The position numbers and the translations under genes were made by a program. A stretch of DNA of 64,000 bases from Anoplolepis gracilipes (taxonomy: Eukaryota > Arthropoda > Insecta > Hymenoptera > Formicidae): NCBI RefSeq assembly GCF_047496725.1, contig NC_132970.1:18712501-18776500 (forward strand), given 5' to 3'. The notes below the pieces were generated by a model. That model was not told the origin of the DNA. It worked only from the letters and a program-made list of their open reading frames with translations, and did no database searches. This document shows, piece by piece, positions 1 to 14,028 of the stretch (its first letter is position 1; every line of letters begins with the position of its first letter).

Positions 1-3000
1 TCATAATTAATCGTGTATATTTTTTTTGTACTTTATTATACCAACGAATTGCTATATAATCGTATAAAAGTTTACATCAAGAATAATTACATGTATTCTC
101 GAATGCATCTATTTATTGATATAACTTGTAATTTGATTGTTCATAATAACTAAAAGGAGGTTAAAAGAAGAATTTTATTCTTCTGCATATATGAAACATG
201 GGCAACAATTAATGCTACAGTTAATTATTTCTGAAAGAATCGCCGTTAACAAATAAAGGAAGAAGATAAAATTAGTCATTCTTGAAGAGAACGAAATAGA
301 AATGTATTTCTACTGTTTTATTTTCGCCTGGTGTGAAGATTGTATGTAATGCTTATAACAGTACTTTGCTCTGCAACTCAGCACTTTAAAGCTTACTTTT
401 AGAATAAAAGACATTTGTAATTGGCGTTTGAAATTTGTACATTGATACTTTAAAAAGAAAGTGTTTGTATGTATTAGTGAATTGTGTTGTAATGAACATG
501 TGGATGACAGAATAGAGTGCTTTATAATGTCATGAGCAAATAATTCCTGTCGATACGAATTTTCAAATGTTTTGGGATAAGTGGATACAAAGCGCGATCA
601 AAAAGCTGTCGCGCAACGTGTAACGAGATATTTATAACGATCGTTATTTACAGCATGGCCGTATTATTCCAGTAAATGTTACATCGTACTATTTTAATCA
701 TTATATTAGAAACAAAGAAACTTTATTTTATTATGTATATAAGAATCTCTAATAAATTAATTGTAGCAAATATTTAATGAAGAAGAAAGTGAATTGCGAG
801 ATTATCGCAATTAATAATGTTAATTATGTTATTAAATGCATTAGCGCAAATTAAATCAATATATCGATCTAGATATAATAAATCTAGATAGAAGAAGATA
901 TAATAAAATAAATAATACTTGATAAATGTTTATTCAATTGTGAAATTTTATCATAGCTTTTTGACAGCACTTTATACCGTAATTTATTGTAGAATAAAAT
1001 TTGCTTTCAACGCCAGGAGTGTTCAAAATTACGCACTTCTGGTTAGGTGCGTTTTCAGCTTTCGTTAAGCTCGAGGGTATGCGTTTACCTCTTTTACCAC
1101 GGAATGCTCGAGAATGCGAAATACCGGTGTCGCTTTCACCCTATTTTTCGCTCTTTATACTTTTTTCGTTAAAAAAGACAGACTGGGTCACATCGCACTT
1201 GTTTGCGGCTGGTAGAAAATAGTTAAAGCCGTTCACACACAGAATTCTCTCGTGGTCGTGATCATAGCTACGTGCAAATTGAAGTACACAAAGTTATCTC
1301 GCAAAAGGCAGTTTATTAACCTATTCAACTTTGTAAAGATCGTTTAATAGAAATGAAACGAAACAATTTTTTTTCCTACAAAATATTAATACTTAAATAT
1401 TGAAAAATTTTATACAAGGAATTTAATTTCAATTTATTTTTGTAATACAATTTTTTACTATTATATATTTATAAATCAGTAAGTTATTATAATAAATTGA
1501 AAAATTTCTAAAGAAATATTTTATGCATACTTATTGTTAGAAACAATTTTAACTGCGAACAAGAAATATCGTGTTATTTTTGACCTTATTTCGATTTTTG
1601 TGCTATATTTTATTTTTGGATTTATTTTATTTAATTTTTGCAAAAAATGAAATAATATTAAAAGACTATCTAAGCGCTATCTCTTTCAAGATATATATTT
1701 TTTGTTTTTTTATGGTATCTGATAGGGGGACCCTTTGGACAATTATTTCTACAGAACATTGAGAACTTAATGGCGAGTTGTTATTCTTGCTACGAAGGGC
1801 TTAAAGAGATCGGGAGAGACCTTTCGGAAATTAGGACATACTTGTTCAAAGTTTTAGCCGGATTAAGTTTGTTATTATTTTTTCGAAGAGTGAGGAACGC
1901 GCGAAATCGAGTTGCGTCGTCGTTGTGACGGTGACTATCGTCACAGCTGCACGTGACAGAAGGCTGATTAAATCAGAAATTTTTCTCTATAGTTCTTTTT
2001 ATATAGAAAACGTACATGAAAGTGGGTCAGATAAGTAGCGATAGGCATGGGATTACGTCATATTTGAAAACCGATGCGATGGTTTCTATTAATCGAAGGT
2101 TCTCTGAATTTGTGTTGTGTGATCGTGATGGGCTTAAATTGTGAATGAAATACTCCCTTTACAGCAAACATTCAATTTCGAGATCAATATTGTATTTGAA
2201 ATTATTGCAATAGAATTTAATCTTTAGCTTTATAAAATTAAACTTATATATGTTACTTAAGAAAAATATAGAAATATTTTAATATTATTAAAAAATATAT
2301 ATAAAGGTATTTATAAAAAATTTTATTTTGGATCAACAATATATTGAAGTATATAACATTTTCAAATATAAAAATGTTACATGATATATGCCGAGAAAAT
2401 GATACATTTTCTCGATATATTTCACTGACGATTGAACGCGTTTATTAATGATTCCAACAAAATCCGAATAAAATATTTATCCATTTGCTTTTATAAAAGA
2501 TAAATTAAATGAAACAGAGATTCTGTTTATGTAAAATATGTATAGTAACGTATGTATGAAAACGTAATATATTGTTAAACCGAAAAAAACAATAATAATA
2601 ATAAAAAATAATCATTACTTTGGTTGATTAATACGTAATTAATATAACACTGATTATTATTTTTCATAAATATCAATCAAACTTTCTTAAGTAGTGGTGA
2701 GAGAATTGTTCATATATTGAATAATTTGTATGAGAGATAAACAGTAAAAATATTTGCTTATTATTTATTAAAACTTTGCAAAGCATTAGTTGATTTCTAG
2801 AGATACATAAAGTTGTTTCAAATAAGCATTATATATTGAAACAGCTGATTCCGAATCAATGACGTTATTCAGTTTGTTTGTAATGTCGGAAAAATCAATA
2901 CTGAATTCAGTACAATATATATTCGGTTTCGGGTATTAGCTACATATATTGAAATATTCCATTCTGTAATCAATGTGTACGTTTTTGATAGTAAATTTAG

Positions 3001-6000
3001 TATAGGATTCATGATTTATATTTGGAAAGCATAATCCTGGACAAATAAATATGAAAATTAATTTTATTAATGTCATGTAATGTAATTATAGAATATTGAA
3101 TCTATTTGTAAGGATTTGTAAGGATTTGTGACAAAATGTGTAATACATTCAACATCATATTGGAAATGAATATTATATCATATCGAATATTATTTCTAAG
3201 TCTTGTTGTGTGTGTATGTGTGTGTGTGTATTAATCCGTATAAAATTAATAGCCATTAATCTCAGTGTAGCGCTGTTACAAAAAAAATATTTACATTATT
3301 TAGTTAGATATTATATTTAGCTCTATCTAAATATCAATTTCAAATAAAAAATGACATAAATTCTTTTCGCAAAACTTTTAATTGAAATTTAATTGAGAGA
3401 GGAAGAGAGAGAAATTTTTTGCATAAAATTTAAATAAATTATTTTTAACGATGCTAGGACAATATTTTAACTTTGGATATAATATACATGATAGTTATCA
3501 TTATGTAAAGAAATAATGCAACATATAATAATTATTTGTTAAAGTTAATTGTGAGAGAAATCTCAAATGATAAGCTGCTTACAAAATATATCTTTTAGAA
3601 TATACATTATTGGTAAAAATTTATTCATAAAAATTAAAAATTGAAAATTTTGTTTTAATTAAAAATATGGAAAAATATATTTTTAAAATTATTGAAAATT
3701 ATTTTTGAATATTGTGAAAAATGGATTTGAGAAATTTATTTAAGAATGATCAAACCAGGGCATATCGCAATGTTTCCATAACATTTCACTGTATATTTAA
3801 CAGGCCACGTGGCACATGAGTGACGGACAAAATCTTTTAATTTCAGTAAAAACTCTAAAATAATTGAATGGCTTACGAGTGGGATTAAAACAGGTAAAAA
3901 AATTTATAATTTATATCTTCTGTTATGTTCCGTTTTTCCAGACACTCTTTTGTTTTTCGTTAGTTCGATACGTTCGCGAACCTTCTTCTGGTACAAAATT
4001 ACGTGGATTTATTTCTCAGTGTATTTCCAGCTCAGTGTTTTAAAGAGATCTCAGTTTAAGAAGATCAACTGCGTCACTGCAAATTAATTATCGAATTAAA
4101 TTCCCAGACGCAAAGAATTAAGAAGGATTTTTACATAAGAACTATTTATTTTCATAAAAAAAGCAAATTTTTTTAAATTTTAATAAAATGTATAATGTAT
4201 ATTGTACGTTTATTTATGCTTTATTTAAATTTATAACATTTTCTTGTTGCTTTAAAAGGAAGAGATATCGCTTTTTCATATAAAGTAAAATATTGACATC
4301 CTTCACGTAAGATAAAGAGATAGAGCGATTGTCAACAATGTACTACGCGTTGTCGTTGATCGATCGTTTTAATCTCCCAAGCCGTCGTCGAAGAGATTAA
4401 ATCAAGGTGAAACTAATTATACAAGGGGAAACGCCAAATATTGTCAGCAATATGCACGTTGTTTGGCGATATGTGCACCAATATTAAATTCTTCTTACAG
4501 CCGTTTCCGTCTACGCGTGAATTCCTTGAATTACTTACATTCTCCGTGAGTCTTGCTTCGCCGTTTATTCCCTCGCTACCGAACGGGATATTCGTCCTGC
4601 AGTTTCGTGACAGATTCTTTGGTATTTCTAAGTACTTCAAGGACGATTCTCTCTTCACTATTGCGTTTAATGTACCAAAAAAATTCCGGCGAATAATAAT
4701 TAATGTCGAGAAAGATTTTGACTTAGAGAAGTCGATTAATTTTTAATATTTCCAATAATATTTATAATTAGTATTTCTATATTTTAATTAAGAAGTTTTA
4801 GAAGTTTTATAGCAAATTACTGCATATGCATGGTAAGTACATATTTATTTTATTTTTTATATACAATTTCTTTCACAATTTAAAATAATAAACTTTAAAA
4901 TACATGAATTTTGTTAAAGTGGATTATATTAAAGAATACATCCGCGTCTATCAGAGTTTATTAAACTAATATCAGAGTTTGATTAGACGCAAATTTATGC
5001 AATTTATGCATCAATTATGGACGGAATTAGTGAACTATAACAAAGTGTTGTCATCATTTGGTTCGATCAACCTAATGTTAAAAATAAATCGCTCGAGCGT
5101 GTCTAATTGTGCCGGACGCCTGTGAAATTTCTGTGCTTTTTCACCGCGTAATCTCGTCTGTTGTTCTGCTCGGTCACAATTTTAAATTAAATTTTCCGTG
5201 CAAATTGGCTTCTGTTAGCGTCGTGCCACGCACTGTTGGTTGGACCGACAAAAACTTTTCATTAATTTCATTAATGAATTAGTTGACTAATAAAATAAGA
5301 AATCATTGCAAATAGTATTTTATTTTTTAATTTTATTTTAAAGAAATTAATAAGCTCAATATTATCATGTATTTAGCATCCAAAATGTTAATTCTGTCTC
5401 ATTTAGACCTGTTGTTGCTGCTTTAGATTATTCGAATAAAATCTCATTTCACCAATCCATTTCGCATATCCAGATATATTTGTTACAAGACGATGACACG
5501 TGTTTCTAGTCTATCATGAAGGGACGTGAGAATTTCCCGAGCGCTAGAGACATCCTTTTTCATCGTATGTCGTACTTGCTTTCCTATAACGATCGCAATT
5601 TAGTCAAGGTCGTGTAGAGAAGGACGAGTAATCGCACCTTAATGGCGGATAATAAATTAGTCGGCCTAATAGTAGGAGAGGGAAGAATACCAGGAGTTGA
5701 GTAATTCTGAAATCGGGATCATTTTTTTCCTCTAAGTTTGGCGAAAATTTTGCCAGAAACATTGTGATTCGTTTATTTTTGGCGTGCGCATTTTGCATTT
5801 AACGTTAAAAATAATTATCAATTGTCAAATTTTATTTATTTGTCAAGATAAGATTTAATATAGTATAAAATGTGCGATTGGCATATAAACTTTTTGTCTC
5901 GCGTCAAACATCCCCGAGAACGGATATAACGGATTTAAATATTTCGAGATTTATTTTTGTAAAAGATATAAATCAGATATTGAAATTATTGTCAATACAC

Positions 6001-9000
6001 AATTGTTATTGCAATAGTACCGTTAACTTTCTACCACTTTAATTCCCGCCGGCATGTCGCGTATAATTACATCGCATGTTCAATTTCATCCGCTTATCAC
6101 CGGCCTGAAATATTTCAATTAACTTTGGTATTTCGTTAGTTCTCTGTCAAGCCGGCATTATTATTCTAATTAGCATTCACGCAGGCGCAAGAGTCGCACG
6201 GAAGTCTGACATTAATAGCAAACTGCTGACGAGGTAGCAAGCGGCTTCCATTTAAATACGGCGTAATCTCGCATTACCATAATCTCTTCTCAGCCGCGGA
6301 GACCTCCATACTCAATTTATTCGCATTGGTGCGACGCGACAGACGGGTGGATGGAAGCGTGTATTCTACGAAGATCTACGTGAGATCACGAAGGCGGATC
6401 TCGGCGTCGACGACAGGTGTCCTGTCTTCCTTTTGCGAAATGAAGAGTAATCGTTGAGACGCGTATTTCGATACGGGGTGTGAGCACGCATTCATCGTCT
6501 TAAAAAAAAAAAAAATTATCTAAAAATGGTCATCTTTATTCGATTTGCTTAAAAATATACTTTTACTGAGAGGAAAAGATTATATTAAGTATCTTTAAAA
6601 TACAAATATGTATTAGATTAAGTAATCTTTATGTTATGTAAAATTTGCACTTATTATATAGCTTTAATGTTAAAGGTGAAGATTATTTGCTTCTGTCAAA
6701 GAATTTATATTCCTGAGTTATTTCATTTAGATTTCTCTGCTTGTTGTAATTTTAGCTTTCCAATCGAAAAGTTAAAATTTGGAAACGATAATTTCCATAG
6801 ACTCACATTACTAATTAATTGGTTATTATGAAATAATGAAGTAGTACTTTCTCAAACGTTATTGATTACTCTAACCGTTAAAAAATATGTTTTGAAGTAT
6901 TTTTATCTATTAAAGGTGATATAATAAAAGAAAATTATACTTCAACATCTTCTTTAAAGAAGAATCTAACTCCAAACTTGAAAAGTAGTAAAAGACTTTA
7001 CAAATGTGTAATGGTGATTTTAAGACACTCTGCGTAACTATGCTATTTATATCGATGTATAAATTCTATATGATTCTATACGAACATGATATATATATGT
7101 ATGTGTGTGTGTGTGTGTGTATGTGTAATGTATGCGTATTACTTTTTTCTCAATTCATTTTCAGCATTATAACTAAAAAGTAGATCTACGAGAGAAAAAG
7201 ATATATAACTATAAAAATTTTATTTAATTTTCGTTTTTTAAATTTAACCTGCTGCTCGTTGCTATTTATAATAATTTATAATTTCGTGCATATATATTAA
7301 TGAACCAAAGAAAGAATAACATATGTATATTTATGACAATATACATACATTATTTATACAAAAAAATATTTAATGTATGTGTCAATTCTAATTATATTAG
7401 GTATATTTAATGAAACATATCGGTTTTCTTTGTCGCGTATTGATCCTCATTTCTCGTCGCACTGAATTTACGTTTACGCGGAAACAGTCATTCATTGCCG
7501 CACGACGGAACGAAATGTAAACGCGGCCGCACATTCGCATTGGGAAATCCCACGATTTACAGTATGGATAGTGCGTGCTTCATTCGCGCGAAATCGCGAA
7601 TACGGTGAGTTTCAATCAGAGTTCATTCTCGTACATCCTATTTGTGGGATTAGATTGTCAGCGTATCACGAGAATCTCCATATAAATGTAGATTAGTAAG
7701 CTTGAAATAACCGGTTGATAGAGAAATGGAGCATAAATTTGAGATAATTACATAATATATAGTATAATAGAATAAAATGATAGAATATATAAATTAATGA
7801 GAAAATATGTGAATCAGGAGAGTTATTATATATATTTTTGTTGTTGTATATATAACTCTTTGCCTAAATTACTTGAACGTACTATTTAAATTATCTAATA
7901 GATAAAATTATTTAAATGCAAAGTGTGTCAAGTTTATTTAAAAATTACATCAAAATTAATAAAAAGAAAATTATTTAGGGGGCACATTGCTAGAATCTTT
8001 AAATGATCGCACCTTCCTTTATCGGCGTCTTTTTGGTTTTGTTTTTTTTTCTTTTTTTGCATTTTTTAACATTCATGATGCACATTCTTTAACTCTCCTA
8101 GCGTGTCAAGCTGTCTTCGTTAAACAATTGCTCGTTCATGTGCAACCGTACAATTTTTCTATTTTCCTTATTTTTTCATGGAAGGCCAGTATAGTCCCGG
8201 TTAAAAGTCTCATTTTCCTTCTGCCTTTCACTTTTTTACGCTGTGGACGGACAAGGTCTTGCAAGTGACCCAACAGAAAGCAACTGTAGAGACGAAGTAA
8301 TTAAGCTGCAGAGTCGAGTAAACCTATATCGATTATGTGGAAAACGATTTCTAGGAAAATTTTTCTTTAATTATCCAGATGATTTGTCTATATTATTCTA
8401 AATATCCAATTTGATTATTTTATGTTTAATTTTATTCTTAATTAAAAGAAAAAAACTATTTCGTCGTTAACTGATTACTCAGTCATTCAATAATACTCAA
8501 GATACGAAAAGATAAATTTTGAACGTGTTCCCGCAACTTAAGTTGATTAACATTAATGAAAAATAATTGCTCATTGATATTTTTTAACTGAAATATTTAT
8601 TGTGTATTTAATCTAATTATAATTTGTGATATTTTTAACGAAATTTAATGGCGAGTATTGCAACAAAATTTTCCAGATCGCTGAATTGCAGATTAACTTT
8701 AGTGTAATTATATGTCTCGCACGAAATAGGAAATGCTCCCGTTCGTATCGTACTCGTCCTTTTAATCGTTTAATCGATTTAAGTGAAGCAATTCTTCGTT
8801 CCTCTTCCCTGCGAGTGCGAAAAGTGGAAAACTTTGTAGAGTCTCCTTCAAACTCCTATATATTTGTGCAATGGTCTATATGTGCTCATCGAATGTACTA
8901 TTCCAAAAGTACATTTCATTTAATATATTGAGTAGAATTTAGCGATTGTATTATAAGCGTTATATTGCAAGAAAATAAATTTCGCGAAGAGAGAGAGAGA

Positions 9001-12000
9001 GAGAGAAACAAGAAAAAACATACGCACGAAGTACTCGTAATAATACAAAGTAATAATATAATATGGCAATGGAAGAGCAACTGAAGAAACAAAAATCTAG
9101 GAAAACAGAAAGCTGAGACTAGTGCAAGCTGGCAAATGCAATAACATCAAATGAAGTTTTAACAAAGTGTCTAGTTAAATTAAATGAAAATAATTGCCTA
9201 TTATTATTGTTGCAAATGTGCTTTATTATTTCAGTAGAATAACCATTTATGGAGATTTCATAGTTGAGTAAAACAGATGCAGTCATTCCTCTCTTGAAAT
9301 TAGGCCGGATTAGTCGAAATTCATGAGCGTCTATCGGAACGTCGTTACTCGGGATTAGCGATAAGGACGATGTTGGTATCGAGCGTTGGCGTTAGGGCAG
9401 GATAAATGAAGTTAGTTTCGCCAGGGAAGATCTTTGACTTAAAGAAACGAAGGGACGCACGTTTTACTGTATTGTCGTGCAATAAATTTTAACAGTGTCG
9501 CGATCGGATAAGTGTGTGTGATGCACAGTTGTAGTTAAAACAATTCGAATTAACTAAAGCGGCTCAAGGCAAAGAGCCTACTGATCAATGCGAGAACGTG
9601 TCTAATTGAGATGAGAATATATAAATATCCACTTAATAGTATCGAGAAGGAGATTACGTATAATGAGTATTTTGTTACAAAGTAAATCGGATCAAGTGGG
9701 AAAGCCTGCTATTTAAGGGCAAATAGCAGATTAAAATGGATTGAATTGAACGTTTCGGAAGAGTTTTAGTTATCGCATAAACAAGTGGACCATAACGGAT
9801 AATCCTTAAGATTATTATGTTATTTCATCGGTGATTATGCTTTCATGGAGCAATCGCATGAAAAATTAGCATTATGCGGTAATCGCAGCCGGTTAAGAAC
9901 AATAACTGAATTAGTAAGCAGCAGAAATCGCGTTTGTCTTAAAAGCTTTGTATTAATATATCGCTAATTGAGAATTTTCTCGTCTAGGATTAATACGTTC
10001 CAAACTTTTTTATTTTTCATATTTTTATTATTTTTTTCTACATACGGTCTTTTATCGTTTTATTTTCACCTACTCTTTGTATCATTCCTTCCTCAATATT
10101 TTCTTTCAAATTCGTCTCCATTATCGATGCTGAGCACGTTGTCGTCGCAAGTTATGAGAAGGAGATCCAAAAGTTTCCTCGGGCATTGGTACCTGAAAAC
10201 TTTCTTGATCTACGATGTAACAAATAAGGAGCGTATTACACGTCTGTCGAAATCCCGATCTCGTGAGAAGAACACGATGTCGCGCGGGTCAGATAGGCGT
10301 TCTATCCCTTTTGGTGACGTCCTCACATCTGATGTTGACACACGGGGTATACGTCAGGCTAGAGTATCGGACATATATAAATAGATTTTTCAACGTGACG
10401 GCTGTGCTCCTGCTTTCTCGTCCTTGCGTACTCTGCATAGTTTTTCTCACCGTATTTATTTTCCCGTTTTATTTATCCCTCTTTGCCAACCCGACGGCGA
10501 TTGAATAAATGACAAAGTTCAGGCCGGTGAGGTAAGCGGCTTTTACAAATCTCTTACGTACTTCTGCCGAAACTCCATTGCAGTGATACCCATAAACTTC
10601 AAACGGATTATCGATTCATCATCTCGACAACTGATTTGTTCGTGTTTATTTGTATATATATATATATGTATATATATGCATCGTCGAGAGTTAGGTAGAT
10701 GTATATCAGATAGGCGAGAATGTATACACACAGGGGGATTTGTAATTAATTGTCGTGTACTCAGTGTGATCGCTGTATAATTAACGAAATTACATAGGCA
10801 AATATCTGAGAGTTAATTTATGATAGGCTCAATAAAGGCGCAGTTATTTTATTTAATATATTTAAAAAAACTATATCGGATGCGTATTGAGATAAGCGAT
10901 ATGAAAGACAGTATCGTAATTAACACTCGTAATTATTAGTAAATCTGAAATTATAATAAATGTGATTTTGTGACCTTTTGCAAGTTGATTTACAAGCCTG
11001 TCGTAAAATTATACAGTAAATATAGAAACGCAGCTTATTATTATTCAGCCTTTGCAAAATTTATATATTATCGACGTGTAAGCAAATAGCAATTTGTTCG
11101 TCTATTTATGAACTAGTAAAATTATATGCTTGGATAACGGAATTGTTATGCAAGCTGTTATGCGACTGAAACTTTCTCATTTTCAACTATCGGCTACCAT
11201 TGTACTGAAAATATTCCCTTTTCTCTCCTGTCACTATGCTATGCGACAATTGACGTAAAATCGAATCGTTCACACGGGACCTTTAAATGTATAGTGTACC
11301 GTACGGCGATATTTTAACGACACTCGATTCGTCGCTATGTCTCTCTTGAAACTTTTAAGTAAATTATTATCCGTTTGACTTATATATAGATCGAAGCGAA
11401 TAAATAGTAGTGCAGTGAATAATTGTATTGGATCGCGTTATAGAATTTAACTCTATCAAATTATTTATTGAATTGCACGAATTAATTGTGCTACAATTTA
11501 AGATACTTTGTTGTTATAAATCTCTTTGTTGTTTAAAATCTCTTAAAATTAAAATTAATAAAAAATAGCACTATATTTACATTTTTCTCCGTATATTTAA
11601 AAATTAATCCCGATATTATTAAATTTACAAACAAATATTTATCAATTACAATATTAAGATATTTAATTCTAAATAACTCACACAAAGAAAAATAAAAAAA
11701 GAATTTATATCTTGATTAATAATTAAATAAATGTAACTTTTATTTATTAGATTTATTGTGTTTTTTTTTTAACGCAGAAAACCGATATCTTAAAGAGAGA
11801 ACTATGCAAGGTAATTAATCATATTTTCTTCATATATTATGTACTGTATTGTTATTTATTAATTTACGAAAATAAAATATATGCATATTATAGTAGCTAA
11901 TTAATAATAATAATTAATAGTAATAATTTAATAACTTTTACTTGCAGAAAATATTACATCGAAAATTACACATTATTGTCATATCAAACTTATGAAAAAT

Positions 12001-13143
12001 TGTCTCTTTTTCTTTTATTTTAAGAATATTAGTGAAATAATATTATTAAAAAACATATGTCTCAAAAAATATTATATACATATATATTGCAGAGACTATT
12101 TTAAAGTATAATTACAACATGTATTATGACATATATTTATTATATATGTATAATAATATTGTACATATATATAACTTTTATTAAAATATTTTAAATATAC
12201 TAATTATATAATATATAATAATATATTATATATATTATAAACTATTAATAATATATTATATATTATTAATAGTTTATATGATATATAATATATACAATAA
12301 TATTAATGGCTGAATCAAACAGAGAATAATTACAACTATATTTTAGCTATTATTGTTATTCTACATTAGAAATTTGTGGAAATTATGTAAAAAATAAGAA
12401 GTATCATTCTAATATTGACGATATTTTTTCTGTTTTACAAGGCAAGCATGTACGTTAACATCTAATTAACTGTGCATGACTCATTTTAATTCTTCTTATG
12501 GACGCCATTTAAAACGGAGCGCTATTTTCGCAACAGTAGTGCGACTCGCTATTACGGTCAGCCATAGAATGCACCGGGTCTCGGACGTCAGAGAGGAACA
12601 ACGCGCAGAGCTACAGGCAATGCAGTAATAAAAGCAAACGCCGAGGTAGTCTTCAACGCAGTAGAAACAGCTTGCAATGCCACAAGCGCAGCGGTTTGGT
12701 CGCAGCCGTTGCGGCCGACCTACAATCGTCTTCCGGATAATACCGGCTGTCTTCGTTGCGAATAATGTTTCGCAAAATGACCAAGCGCCTTTTAAAATTT
12801 TTACTCTTTGTTACGTAAATTGCAACTAAGATAATAAATCTGAAATAAGATAAAAGATAATAAATGAGTTTGAAATAATAATAAGTATGAAATAAGAAAA
12901 GTCTGTAATCATTACTTTCTCTCTCTCTTTCTCTCCAGCAAAATTTCGTAAAAAAATAAATATTATAGTACAGATATATAACTATTAATTTATTCACATA
13001 TATGCATAACTATTAATTTATTAATATTTACTTAATACGATGATCTAATAAGATTAAAAAAATACCAGTTATTGTCGTAAATCACATTGGGATCAGATAA
13101 ATTTAAATACAAGTAGGATCGAGTCACGTTGTATTGATAGAAT
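1..13143. other. gene-poor AT-rich region
   Basis: No open frame here has the composition, length or motifs of a real protein; the longest (138 codons at 9968-10384) has no recognisable domain and lies in a low-complexity T-rich stretch. GC-richer islands stand out at about 5880-6480, 7430-7640, 9300-9480 and 12480-12760 and could be regulatory or conserved noncoding DNA, but nothing in the sequence proves it. Short features include a (GT)n run at 7102-7120, a GA run at 8990-9006, a perfect 10-bp-arm hairpin near 2392-2414, a stem around 9707-9730 (ctgctattt paired with aaatagcag), a doubled 10-mer at about 3107-3130, and an AT palindrome at 12236-12278 listed separately. Confidence 0.6.
12236..12278. 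repeat. perfect AT-rich palindrome
   Basis: Arms 12236-12255 and 12259-12278 are exact reverse complements of 20 bases around a 3-base centre (tta), and imperfect pairing continues outward through TA-rich sequence to about 12210-12300. It could extrude as a cruciform. It may be a simple-sequence by-product rather than a functional element. Confidence 0.8.
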
Positions 13144-13176
13144 AGGTGTTCGGGTCCATACCTTGGACGAACACCT
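13144..13176. repeat. compact GC-richer stem-loop
   Basis: The arms aggtgttcg and cgaacacct pair perfectly, and the stem continues with tcc/gga after a 2-base bulge, leaving a loop of about seven bases. It is unusually GC-rich for its surroundings. No host transcript is visible, so the role (structured RNA, palindromic binding site or chance) is unknown. Confidence 0.55.
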
Positions 13177-13520
13177 CTTTGGTCTGTTTATAATCGATGT
13201 GCCCACGAGGGACTTTGATAACTCCGTGCGTGTTTCGTGCACGTGATCATATTCAGACATGGCTCGTACATATGGCTTCTGGCGAGATAATGCAATTTCT
13301 CACCCACTCACAGTGCATCCTATATAATTCCGTATCCTGTAATATCGTATTCTGCTGTGTCGTCACAGACAGTTATTTATCGGTCCATCGCACATTGCTC
13401 ATTATTTGTGTAGAAAATTTAACGTGATAAAGTTTTTTTGGTGCAATCCTGGATTTCGTTATACAATGATGTGTGGCGGTTGACACTCGTCAAAATATTG
13501 CATAATCTTTTTTACATATA

Positions 13521-14028
13521 CGTGGTCCAAAAAGTTTGTAAACTAATTTTTTATCTCTCGTTGCGGCAACAGTGGTGCGTTACAAATATGCAACGTTCAC
13601 AGCTGGATGCTTTGTTGACTTTCAGTGCAGATTTCATCCCGATCGAATGTGTCGAATGTTTTCTACATTCGTTTTTGTAAAGTCTGTTTTTCAATGACGT
13701 CAGAATTTTCGTAACCTGCAGTGTGAGATCTGTTACGAGAACAACGAATTAACATCGTTCGTATTTCCCCTGTGCTTTTTTCTCAAGTTCCTTAAAGTCA
13801 AAATGACGTCAAAGGGCACCATTTAAAAAACGTGGAGACGATTAAGAAGGAAAAGACAAGGCTCTTAAAGAAGCTTTCAGAAGAGGACTTGTAAAGTTGC
13901 TTCCACCAATAGAAATTGTGCTGGACAAAGTGTAGTGGAGGGGCGTATTTTAAAGACGACCATATTCGTGTATCTTAATAATGCAAAATAAAATTTTTAA
14001 ATTAAATCTATGAACTTTTTGGATCGGT
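13521..14028 (+). mobile_element. internally deleted mariner element
   Basis: The ends are imperfect inverted repeats: cgtggtccaaaaagtttgta on the left, and its counterpart accgatccaaaaagttcata read on the other strand at the right (14 of 20 match, with a core of identical tccaaaaagt). Both ends abut TA dinucleotides, the target site of Tc1/mariner elements. The 508-bp length is far below the roughly 1.3 kb of a complete mariner. The left part looks like a 5' untranslated leader, and the right part holds the decayed end of the transposase (listed separately). The middle of the gene, including the catalytic core, is absent. This is therefore a nonautonomous, immobile deletion derivative. Confidence 0.75.
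13832..13975 (+). pseudogene. mariner transposase C-terminal remnant
   Basis: One frame reads VETIKKEKTRLLKKLSEEDL, then a stop, then SCFHQ, a second stop, KLCWTKCSGGAYFKDDHI and finally two adjacent stops. The spacing and residues fit the mariner transposase C-terminus: the V(E/D)xIK helix, the LKxxxExDF segment, the CFxQWKxxWxxC block and the (G)xYFxGDxI ending. Two in-frame stops and a frame change upstream (a KGT-like motif lies in another frame near 13810) show it is dead. The catalytic D,D34D core is missing. Identification rests on remembered family motifs rather than a search. Confidence 0.75.

Noticed and set aside
9968..10384. 138-codon frame
   Set aside because: Composition is dominated by F/L/S from T-rich DNA, with no domain and no splice or promoter support.
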